From Firmicutes bacterium AM31-12AC (GTDB lineage Bacteria; Bacillota; Clostridia; Lachnospirales; Lachnospiraceae): a DNA stretch of 11,770 bases. The translations under genes were made by a program, and so were the position numbers. Under the pieces are notes generated by a model. That model was not told where the DNA came from and ran no database searches. It saw only the letters and a program-made list of their open reading frames with translations. The stretch spans positions 1-11,770 of the forward strand of contig QUJA01000062.1 in assembly GCA_003480425.1 (NCBI GenBank). Reading direction: 5' to 3'. Positions within the stretch are counted from its first letter, which is position 1. Each line of letters starts with the position of its first letter. This document shows positions 1 through 6,071 of the stretch, one piece after another.

Positions 1-27
1 TGGCTTTTTTGGCAAGCCAAAAAGCCA
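1..27. repeat. Near-perfect hairpin downstream of the operon
   Basis: The sequence TGGCTTTTTTGGC is followed after a two-base AA loop by GCCAAAAAGCCA. The arms pair over 12 bp with one bulged base. It lies about 35 bp beyond the repaired stop of the last operon gene, so it could terminate transcription from the right, or be a bidirectional terminator. No U tract outside the stem can be seen because the window ends here. It could instead be part of a repeat element, since a 10-bp sequence shared with the other window edge lies next to it. Confidence 0.55.
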
Positions 28-31
28 CTAA

Positions 32-41
32 ACTCCGTCCC
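32..41 (+). repeat. ACTCCGTCCC, left copy of flanking inverted repeat
   Basis: The decamer ACTCCGTCCC here is the exact reverse complement of the last ten bases of the window (11761-11770). The two copies bracket the pilus operon in inverted orientation. GC-rich words of this kind recur in some clostridial genomes in REP-like elements, but no transposase is present, so the nature of the element is inferred only. Confidence 0.45.
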
Positions 42-101
42 CAACCGGCACCTTTATTTGGTCTTAAACACGCCGATTCTTATTCCACTTATATACTACT
101 A

Positions 102-689
102 TTATAGCAGTGCACTCAAAATCAATACAATCAACGAAATAAAGGACTGATCGTCTCCTGATTTTGGGACACTTGCTGTATTTTTCACTGGTGTCTCATC
201 TTCCGCCTTATGTTGGATTGTAAAACTTAATGTCGGCGATTTATTCCCATCTTTTCTTTTAATTGCAGTCTTAACTAAAAAATCTTCTGAGCCATTCTGC
301 ATTACATAATTCTCTATGGTATAAACCTGCCCATCATAATCCTTATCATCTTTCTCAACAACCTGTTTCAGCTGATATCGATAAGTAGCTGCCTCCTCAT
401 AAGAAAAAACCAATTCCTTACTTTCATTACCATTAAGACTAAATTTCAACCTGTCTCCATTGCTTCCTTCCGGCATTGGATTGCCAGAATCTAAACTTGT
501 CAACTCATATTGAAACTCATCTGTAGTCCCGTTTGTTTTCCCTTTTACAGTCTGTTCCACCGTCAGAGCAGCTTCTTTATTTTTCCCCGCTGCATATACC
601 TGATTTGGAATGACCACACATACCATCATCACAAAAGCAAGGCATACCAGCTTTATTCTCTGTTTATATCTTTCACTTTTCACATACAT
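102..689 (-). CDS. Small FctB-like base pilin, frame broken in its C-terminal anchor
   Basis: This 195-residue secreted protein is a probable minor pilin that anchors the fibre to the wall. A signal peptide ends near VYA-A (residues 31-34). One Spy0128/FctA-like domain follows, with the typical YRYQLKQV strand (103-110) and YDGQVYTIENYV (118-129). The usual Asn of FxNxY, which forms an isopeptide bond, is not seen at the domain end. A sorting-like VPKSG (174-178) precedes a hydrophobic helix (183-195) that stops abruptly without the usual basic tail. The -1 frame continues from that point with IIVVYKWNKNRRV to a TAA at 64-66, so one base appears to be missing near 104-107; repaired, the protein has 208 residues. 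AGAGG lies only one base before the ATG at 689 but seven before an in-frame GTG at 683, which may be the true start. It follows the second sortase after 7 bp. Confidence 0.75.
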   Translation of the reverse strand: MYVKSERYKQRIKLVCLAFVMMVCVVIPNQVYAAGKNKEAALTVEQTVKGKTNGTTDEFQYELTSLDSGNPMPEGSNGDRLKFSLNGNESKELVFSYEEAATYRYQLKQVVEKDDKDYDGQVYTIENYVMQNGSEDFLVKTAIKRKDGNKSPTLSFTIQHKAEDETPVKNTASVPKSGDDQSFISLIVLILSALL

Positions 690-696
690 ACCTCTG

Positions 697-1647
697 TCAG
701 TTTTCCAGTTTTCTACTGTTATTTTTTGTTTTCTTTCTCTTTCCGCTCCTCTCCACTGCCATCAGTAACAAAATACTGAACAACAGCAGAATCAGAACAC
801 CTAATCGCTTCATACTAGTTTTCCAGAAAATCCCCCAGTCGATTCGGTCAATCTGACTGTTCCTTTTCAAAGTTTTCTTATACGTATCTTTATACGTTTG
901 TTTTGAAAGCTTTCCTATCAGAATATGCCTTCCGTTCGTGATATTTTCCGTACACGTAGACATCACTACCAGCCGGTCCTCTGTGGAAAGACTAATCTGA
1001 CGATACCACAAAGCAGTATCTTCTATCTCTTGCAAATACTGTTCTTTCCGGGAAACTTCCTGCACTGGTGTTACATAAAGACCTGTATTATAAGCATCCA
1101 ACTCCAAGAATGCAAATAACTCCAGACCATAATCTTTTCCATTGGTAAAAACATTACCATACAAATGACTGTCCGCAAAAGACGGATCCAGATACCGGTC
1201 AAAATCCCCGAACATCGCTCCGCCATCCATATGGTGACCATAAATAATGGTATTAAAATCTGAAAAATCCTTCTGATTCATATAATCCATGAAGATTGAG
1301 CCAGACAAGCTATATTCTCCACGCGGATTTCTCATTAAATATGTGCTGTTATCCTCCGACTGTACTACCGGATAATCCACATGTGTTCCATAAATCGTAA
1401 TCCAGCCACATACATCACTGTTCTGCGCCTTCAATTCGTCAAAATCCCCATAGTCTTCTTCCGTTGGACGATAGATTTCATAATGTTCCGGCATGGCATT
1501 TTCTTCCAACATGTAGCTGTCTCCAATGCCATAGGTTCCATAACAAAAAAGAACAACTAAAATAATCATCAAAATCCAATTCAATAACTCGTTACAAATA
1601 TCCAGTATACGAAACGCCTTGTCAGTTTCTGCGTTCTGTCTCTTCAT
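697..1647 (-). CDS. srtB: Class B sortase, pilus-associated (second of two)
   Basis: This 316-residue membrane transpeptidase cleaves sorting signals and joins pilins to each other or to the wall. An N-terminal membrane helix (about 23-42) is followed by the sortase barrel. The catalytic residues are visible: His138 in IIYGHHM, Cys232 in VVMSTCT and Arg240 in NGRHIL. A second membrane helix (283-297) ends in a basic KRKKTK tail; two membrane helices are common in pilus-dedicated sortases. The ATG is 7 bp after the stop of the preceding sortase, with GGAAAGGA inside that gene as ribosome binding site. It shares matching segments with its neighbour (EHYEIYRP/EQYAIYKP, QTYKDTY), so the pair arose by duplication. 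Which one polymerises pilin and which acts on another subunit cannot be told from sequence. Confidence 0.93.
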   Translation of the reverse strand: MKRQNAETDKAFRILDICNELLNWILMIILVVLFCYGTYGIGDSYMLEENAMPEHYEIYRPTEEDYGDFDELKAQNSDVCGWITIYGTHVDYPVVQSEDNSTYLMRNPRGEYSLSGSIFMDYMNQKDFSDFNTIIYGHHMDGGAMFGDFDRYLDPSFADSHLYGNVFTNGKDYGLELFAFLELDAYNTGLYVTPVQEVSRKEQYLQEIEDTALWYRQISLSTEDRLVVMSTCTENITNGRHILIGKLSKQTYKDTYKKTLKRNSQIDRIDWGIFWKTSMKRLGVLILLLFSILLLMAVERSGKRKKTKNNSRKLEN

Positions 1648-1654
1648 TTTGATG

Positions 1655-2575
1655 TTATTTCCGTCCTTTCCTTCTTCGTCTGCAAATCCACTGATCTGCG
1701 AAACAGATTAATATCAATAGGAGCAGTAATAAGAACAACGCAGCCTTCCATCCAGGCATAAAATCTCTCCATCCGCCTCGTCGGTCTACCGCTTCATGCC
1801 CGGCATGATCTTGATCTTTGGCACTGTATGTATCTTTGTATGTCTGGTCTGTAATTCTTGCTACAAGAATATCTCTTCCGTTAGTTGACTCTGATGAGCA
1901 AGTAGATAATAGAAGAATTCTATCATCTGCTTCTAACGTAATGTCATTCATATAAACTGCATGATTTCGAATCACTTCCATATAAGGGATACTGTCATTT
2001 CTTGTTACATTTATATTAAAAACAGAACTGTCATAAGCATCCGCTTCTATTAATGCAATGATTTCCAATCCAAAATTACGATTCTGAACAAATAGATTAC
2101 CATATGGGTGTGCTTCGTAAAAGGCTTGTTCTTTAAATTCCTTGATACTTCCGAACATGACATTTGGAACCATATTATGTCCATAGAGAATAGTATTAAA
2201 ATCCTGAAAATCCGGATTATTTTCGGAATCCATAAAAATTGCACCGGTCAGGGAATATTCACCTTCTGCATTCTTGTTAACATATTCCCAATTATCTTTT
2301 CCCTGTACAACCGGATAATCAATCGGGGTATCATACACTGTGATCCAGGCAATCACATCCGAATTCATCGACTGTAATTCCTGGAATCCCAGCGTATCTT
2401 CTTGAGGTTTATAAATCGCATATTGTTCTGACGTTGCTTCCTCTGCCAGATTCTGCGAATCCCATAATGCATAGCATCCATATACCAGACCCAGAAGCAA
2501 AAGCAGAAGTAAACCATAATCCAGTATTCCATTCATCCCTCTTATTACTCTGCAAATACCTCTGTGTCTGCACAT
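1655..2575 (-). CDS. srtB: Class B sortase, pilus-associated (first of two)
   Basis: This 306-residue membrane-bound cysteine transpeptidase sits directly after the major pilin, the position of SrtC2 in streptococcal FCT-3 pilus loci. It is therefore the better candidate for the pilin polymerase (inference from order). Helix 1 is at about residues 17-38. The sortase B core carries His133 in LYGHNM, Cys226 in LLSTCS and Arg234 in NGRDIL. Helix 2 is at about 277-297, followed by a cluster of Arg and Lys. An AGAGGA ribosome binding site lies about 10 bases before the ATG, and 33 bp separate it from the pilin stop. All catalytic residues are present and the frame is intact. Confidence 0.93.
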   Translation of the reverse strand: MCRHRGICRVIRGMNGILDYGLLLLLLLGLVYGCYALWDSQNLAEEATSEQYAIYKPQEDTLGFQELQSMNSDVIAWITVYDTPIDYPVVQGKDNWEYVNKNAEGEYSLTGAIFMDSENNPDFQDFNTILYGHNMVPNVMFGSIKEFKEQAFYEAHPYGNLFVQNRNFGLEIIALIEADAYDSSVFNINVTRNDSIPYMEVIRNHAVYMNDITLEADDRILLLSTCSSESTNGRDILVARITDQTYKDTYSAKDQDHAGHEAVDRRGGWRDFMPGWKAALFLLLLLLILICFADQWICRRRRKGRK

Positions 2576-2608
2576 GCTAAATCATTCCTCTGTCTATATT
2601 CATTACCC

Positions 2609-3877
2609 TTATCTTCTGTTCATTCTCTTCTTGCTATTCATTGCTACGATACCTGCAAATGCAACAACTGCGATAGCAATCATGATAATGAATGGGAAGT
2701 TATTTACGATGATACCTGTTACTGCGATATCTTTGTAAGTGTTTGTGTAATCAACCTTGTTTTCCTGCTGTCCAAGAGTTTTGTTTTCAACCTTAAGATT
2801 CTTACCTACTGCTGCTGTTAATGTACTAGAATCTGCTTTTCCATTGAACATTGTCTTTGCTATTGCTGTCCAGTTTGCTACACCTTGCTGATCAACTGTT
2901 ACTTTAGATCCAGCATAGCAGCTCTTAATCATCATGCTCTTAGTATCTGGCAATGTAAATGTTACCTCTGCTCCATAAGTTCCAGTTTCTTGTTTTCCAT
3001 TTACATAATAAACATATGTATTATCAGTTGTAGCAATTCCTGATGGCTTTGTTACTGTCATAGTATAGTCGAAGCTTCCAGTTTGAGTTCCTTTGCTCTC
3101 AGTATTATTCGTTACTTTGAATGCGTAAGAGGCTGGCTTATTCGGATCTGGTACATCCGGATCTGTTGGATCTACGCTACCGGCTTTTGCAACATATTCA
3201 TTCACGAATTTAAGACCACTAAAGTTACTTTCTATACCACCTGTTGTTGTTCCTGGATTACCATTTACTTTTGTACCGTCAGTATTATCTGCTCCAGCAT
3301 CAGTCTTAGTATTAATAATTGAAAGACCTTTAATGTATAATTTACCATTTGTATCCTGTGCTACGAAAATATTAAGTTTGTATTCAGCCTTTGACGCTGT
3401 AAATACATCATTAGTTTTTGCCTTTTTTACAGTACTAGTTGACTTTACTGTATATACATATTCACCAGTTGTCATGTTTGTACTAGAATCCATTGCTGTT
3501 TTGAAACTTGCAAGAAAGTTATTGCTCTGTTTTCTTAACACTTTGATGTCTTTAGCAGTAGTATCTTTAATCAAATCTTCTCCTGCATTGAATTTAACAT
3601 TTGCAACTGAAATAGCCGGCATATCGTTCGTACTCATTCCTGAAGGTGCAGCAGTTTTAGTAAAGGTAAAGCTGACATCATTCTCAGGAGTCACTACATC
3701 ATTTCCCATCTTGTACTCTACAGTAATTGCTGCACTTGGAGTATCTGTTGGTTTCCATGTAGCAGGACCATTATTATCTGCTGCGTTTACATTTGCTACA
3801 TTTCCGAGACACATTGTTCCGACTAATACTGCGGATGCAAAGAGTCTGCTCATTTTTTGTAAGGATTTTTTCTTCAT
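2609..3877 (-). CDS. Major (backbone) pilin, FctA/Spy0128-like
   Basis: This 422-residue precursor is the probable repeating subunit of the pilus shaft. A signal peptide ends near VNA (30-32). Domain 1 (about 48-229) has Lys56 in VEYK, Glu139 in TGEYVYTV and Asn226 in FVNEY, which are candidate residues for an intramolecular Lys-Asn isopeptide bond. A linker rich in Asp and Pro (234-247) leads to domain 2 (about 249-382), which ends in DYTNTY with Asn379. The sorting region is AVTGI (385-389), a membrane helix (about 391-413) and a basic tail ending RMNRR. It is not LPXTG; it resembles the QVPTG type handled by class B pilus sortases in streptococci. A good GGAG ribosome binding site lies about 8 bases before the ATG. 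It sits between the SipA-like gene and the sortases, as fctA does. Confidence 0.87.
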   Translation of the reverse strand: MKKKSLQKMSRLFASAVLVGTMCLGNVANVNAADNNGPATWKPTDTPSAAITVEYKMGNDVVTPENDVSFTFTKTAAPSGMSTNDMPAISVANVKFNAGEDLIKDTTAKDIKVLRKQSNNFLASFKTAMDSSTNMTTGEYVYTVKSTSTVKKAKTNDVFTASKAEYKLNIFVAQDTNGKLYIKGLSIINTKTDAGADNTDGTKVNGNPGTTTGGIESNFSGLKFVNEYVAKAGSVDPTDPDVPDPNKPASYAFKVTNNTESKGTQTGSFDYTMTVTKPSGIATTDNTYVYYVNGKQETGTYGAEVTFTLPDTKSMMIKSCYAGSKVTVDQQGVANWTAIAKTMFNGKADSSTLTAAVGKNLKVENKTLGQQENKVDYTNTYKDIAVTGIIVNNFPFIIMIAIAVVAFAGIVAMNSKKRMNRR

Positions 3878-3920
3878 CTTTCTTTCTCCTTTTCCTTAGT
3901 ATATCTTTTTATTTAACACC

Positions 3921-3938
3921 CTCCGCCATTATGCGGAG
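3921..3938 (-). promoter_or_regulatory. Intergenic hairpin before the major pilin gene
   Basis: In the 87-bp gap between the signal-peptidase-like gene and the pilin, CTCCGC and GCGGAG form a 6-bp GC-rich stem with a 6-base loop. No run of U follows directly, so it is not a standard terminator. It could stabilise the 5' end of a processed pilin transcript or partly attenuate readthrough, either of which would let the abundant shaft subunit be made at a different level from the tip. I find no convincing sigma-A promoter in the gap. Confidence 0.4.
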
Positions 3939-3964
3939 AAATATTAACAAGTTCTTGCGGCTTA

Positions 3965-4501
3965 TCAAAAGCCTCTTCTTCGTACTATCGTCATAACTTT
4001 TCCCTTCGTGTCTTTCACATCTACTGCTCCGTACACTCGACTGTCTGACGCATTCTCACGGCTGTCTCCCAGGACGAAAATCTGCCCTTCCTGTAGTTTG
4101 ATTGGGAAATCCACTCCCGTATCATACCGCTGTGTCTTTTCGTAAATCTGATGTTCTTGTTGCGGTGCTCCGTTAATTGTAAGACCGTCCTCTGTAATAT
4201 CCACTACATCTCCTGCAGTTGCAATCACTCTCCGGACCTGTTCTTTTCCTTGATAGTTCAAAACAACCAGGTCCGAAGCTACATAACTCTTCCTTAACCG
4301 ATAATAAAAGACCAAATCACCATCTTTCACTGCCGGAAGCATGGCATTGTCTGCATAACGGAACACTCCGAAGATAAATGTGAAGATAACCACAATTGCA
4401 GTTGCAATTGCTACAATCTTCAACAGAAGGTACAAAATCTCACGGAAAATCCCTCCTGCCACTGATTCCTCAGAAATTACTTTTTCCTCTGCAGTGTCCA
4501 T
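3965..4501 (-). CDS. SipA-like, probably non-catalytic signal peptidase I homologue
   Basis: This 178-residue protein has the fold of type I signal peptidase: one N-terminal membrane helix (about 22-46), then an extracytoplasmic domain. The box holding the nucleophile normally reads SMxP; here it is NAMLP, with Ala53 in place of Ser. The general-base Lys box (normally VKRV) reads VRRV, with Arg90 in place of Lys. The last box is intact: VLGDSRENASDSRVYG (143-158). Loss of both catalytic residues with the fold retained is the hallmark of streptococcal SipA, which is needed for pilus polymerisation rather than for cleavage. An assembly chaperone role is therefore likely here. Its ATG abuts the TAG of the adhesin, and GGAGGAG inside the adhesin's last codons serves as ribosome binding site, so translation is coupled. 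Automatic annotation would probably call it an active signal peptidase. Confidence 0.88.
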   Translation of the reverse strand: MDTAEEKVISEESVAGGIFREILYLLLKIVAIATAIVVIFTFIFGVFRYADNAMLPAVKDGDLVFYYRLRKSYVASDLVVLNYQGKEQVRRVIATAGDVVDITEDGLTINGAPQQEHQIYEKTQRYDTGVDFPIKLQEGQIFVLGDSRENASDSRVYGAVDVKDTKGKVMTIVRRRGF

Positions 4502-5491
4502 CTAGGATCTCCTCCTCCCTCTCACTCGTAAGATAGAAACTCCTGTGATTAGCAGAACTCCCATCAGACCTACAAGTAACAGACTGTTATCTGTATTTCC
4601 TCCATCAACGCCTGTAACTACGATATTCTTCGTATTGGTAAAAACAAAATTGGTACTGATCTCATCTACATCTACATTCGCTACACTTGAAATAACTTTT
4701 GCATCTTTTTGAATCTCGCAATTTGTTCCGTTGCTGTCTTGAATGATGCTCTTAATCGTATATTGGTTATCCCCAGGTATCAGTTCTAAACTCTGTCCTG
4801 CTTTCAGCTTAAATGTAATCTCCTGATTCGCATCTACTGTCAGCGATGTAATATTTGGTGCATTTACTGCCGGTGATACATAACTTCCTTTACACGGAAT
4901 CACTTTTCCTTTTGGATAACTTGTCTTAACCTTATAAGTAAATTCTTGATTATTCCAGATACCATCTCCCTTTATCATCTGTTTAATTATTACACCTGGT
5001 TTCTCATAATCTGCATTTAAGATTACCGATTTTGTCATCTTTGCTGTTTTCAGATCTACTTTTTTCTTGTTCGGATCTGTGCTATCTGACCACTGCGTAA
5101 ATTTCTGGCTTGTATTATCATTATGGAAGCCTGGATTAGATGGAATCTGACTTGGCGAAAGTTTCTGTCCCTTTGCAACCAATTCTCTCTTTAGTCTTAT
5201 GTTATTTTCAAAACTTGCTTTCTTGTACTGTGCATTTCCTGATGCATCAAATCCAACCAGTACATACTGCTGTGCTGTCGTATTACCATAATAGTCCTGA
5301 GCATATACATAGAGCATCTCTCCATTATTCATTGACTCCACAGCCGTATAAGTTCCATCTTCTTTTGTAGGAGTTTTGTAAGTATCTGAAAATTTTCCAG
5401 TTTTGTTGTTACGTACAAGTGAAACCTCCGTTCCCTTATATTTTGTTGCATTTGCAACATATGTAAAGTTCTCCTGCGACTCGTTTGTCAA
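4502..5491 (-). CDS. C-terminal fragment of the tip adhesin, with sorting signal
   Basis: This is the third piece of the broken adhesin frame, 329 residues if started at the TTG at 5491. It has no signal peptide and continues module 2 without loss: TSDLTNES and YVANATKYK correspond to TSDIADVS and YKANATQYS in module 1. It then holds LYVYAQDYYGN (about 60-70), an InlB-repeat-like stretch (QIPSNPGF...TQW), and a Spy0128-like domain ending VFTNTKN. The C terminus is a wall-sorting region: VVTGV (291-295), a membrane helix (about 303-320) and the basic tail RVRGRRRS. The TTG is not preceded by a convincing ribosome binding site, so independent translation is unlikely. Its stop is adjacent to the start of the SipA-like gene. 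Confidence 0.8.
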   Translation of the reverse strand: MTNESQENFTYVANATKYKGTEVSLVRNNKTGKFSDTYKTPTKEDGTYTAVESMNNGEMLYVYAQDYYGNTTAQQYVLVGFDASGNAQYKKASFENNIRLKRELVAKGQKLSPSQIPSNPGFHNDNTSQKFTQWSDSTDPNKKKVDLKTAKMTKSVILNADYEKPGVIIKQMIKGDGIWNNQEFTYKVKTSYPKGKVIPCKGSYVSPAVNAPNITSLTVDANQEITFKLKAGQSLELIPGDNQYTIKSIIQDSNGTNCEIQKDAKVISSVANVDVDEISTNFVFTNTKNIVVTGVDGGNTDNSLLLVGLMGVLLITGVSILRVRGRRRS

Positions 5492-6071
5492 ATCGGACGT
5501 ACCATTGCTGCATCAATCATTTCATCCTTGACTTGAATCTTTGAAATTGTAAACTCCGTGTCATTATCTTTATCTTTTGATTTCGTGATAGTTCCTGTAT
5601 TCTCTATTCTAGGACCCTTAGTATCTAGCAGATATTTTGTCCACTTTCCTGTAAGATCGCGCACATAAATGAAATAATTCTTATTCTGGTCGAACTTATA
5701 AGTATTAAGCATCTTAAATGTCCATACCGGTTTTTCTGAAGTTGCCGTCACTGTTTTACCTTCAATATCTGTAACACTTCCTCTGGTAAGTTTCCTGCAA
5801 CTGCACAAACTTTCCAATCTCTCAGATTCCGATGCATTATAACGGAATTTGAATCCTCTGTCTGCCTTTGGTGCATCATAGGTGCTGAGATATACCTGTG
5901 CATATGTACATCCTGGGAATTCTGCTCTCTCCGATGTTGAGAATGAACTTCCCTGTGTGTCAATTCCATCTCCATAAAGATCTCTGATATAACTGTCAGT
6001 TTTCTTCCATAGTTATCTCCCTGGTCTTTTGTCCATTCACCTTCCATCTTTTGCTGATAGATTACCGGCTG
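4628..6071 (-). repeat. Adhesin module 2 (about 480 residues)
   Basis: This is the second copy of the adhesin's large C-terminal module, spread over three reading frames by the two breaks. Landmarks shared with copy 1, in order: VIYQQK/LVYQAK, RDLYGDGIDT/RDLYRDGIDT, YLSTYD/YLSTQD, LLDTKGP/LLDTKGP, TSDL/TSDI, DYYGN/DGYGN, SQIPSNP/AQVPSSP and FTYKV/FTYTI. The correspondence continues through both breaks without missing segments. Protein identity is moderate, so the duplication is old. Confidence 0.75.
5488..5817 (-). pseudogene. Middle fragment of the tip adhesin, between two frame breaks
   Basis: This frame carries part of module 2 and is open from about 6000 down to its TGA at 5488. The translated part upstream of 5817 (SYIRDLYGDGIDT, QVYLSTYDAP) matches module 1 (IYLRDLYRDGIDT, QVYLSTQDVQ). 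Further on, NYFIYVRDLTGKW and LLDTKGP match NYYIYARDIAGNW and LLDTKGP. It is therefore an internal segment of the same protein, not a separate gene. Its own candidate start codon is fortuitous. A one-base shift connects it to the upstream frame near 6000-6003 and to the downstream frame near 5494-5505. Confidence 0.8.

Noticed and set aside
3333..3899. A 188-residue + strand frame opposite the major pilin
   Set aside because: It lies antisense to a well-supported gene with signal peptide and sorting signal; its apparent hydrophobicity comes from reversed codons and no family is recognisable.
5994..6010. Programmed -1 ribosomal frameshifting at A AGA AAA
   Set aside because: The P-site codon AGA would re-pair poorly with AAG, there is no standard X XXY YYZ heptamer, no clear downstream structure was seen, and the other two breaks lack any slippery sequence.
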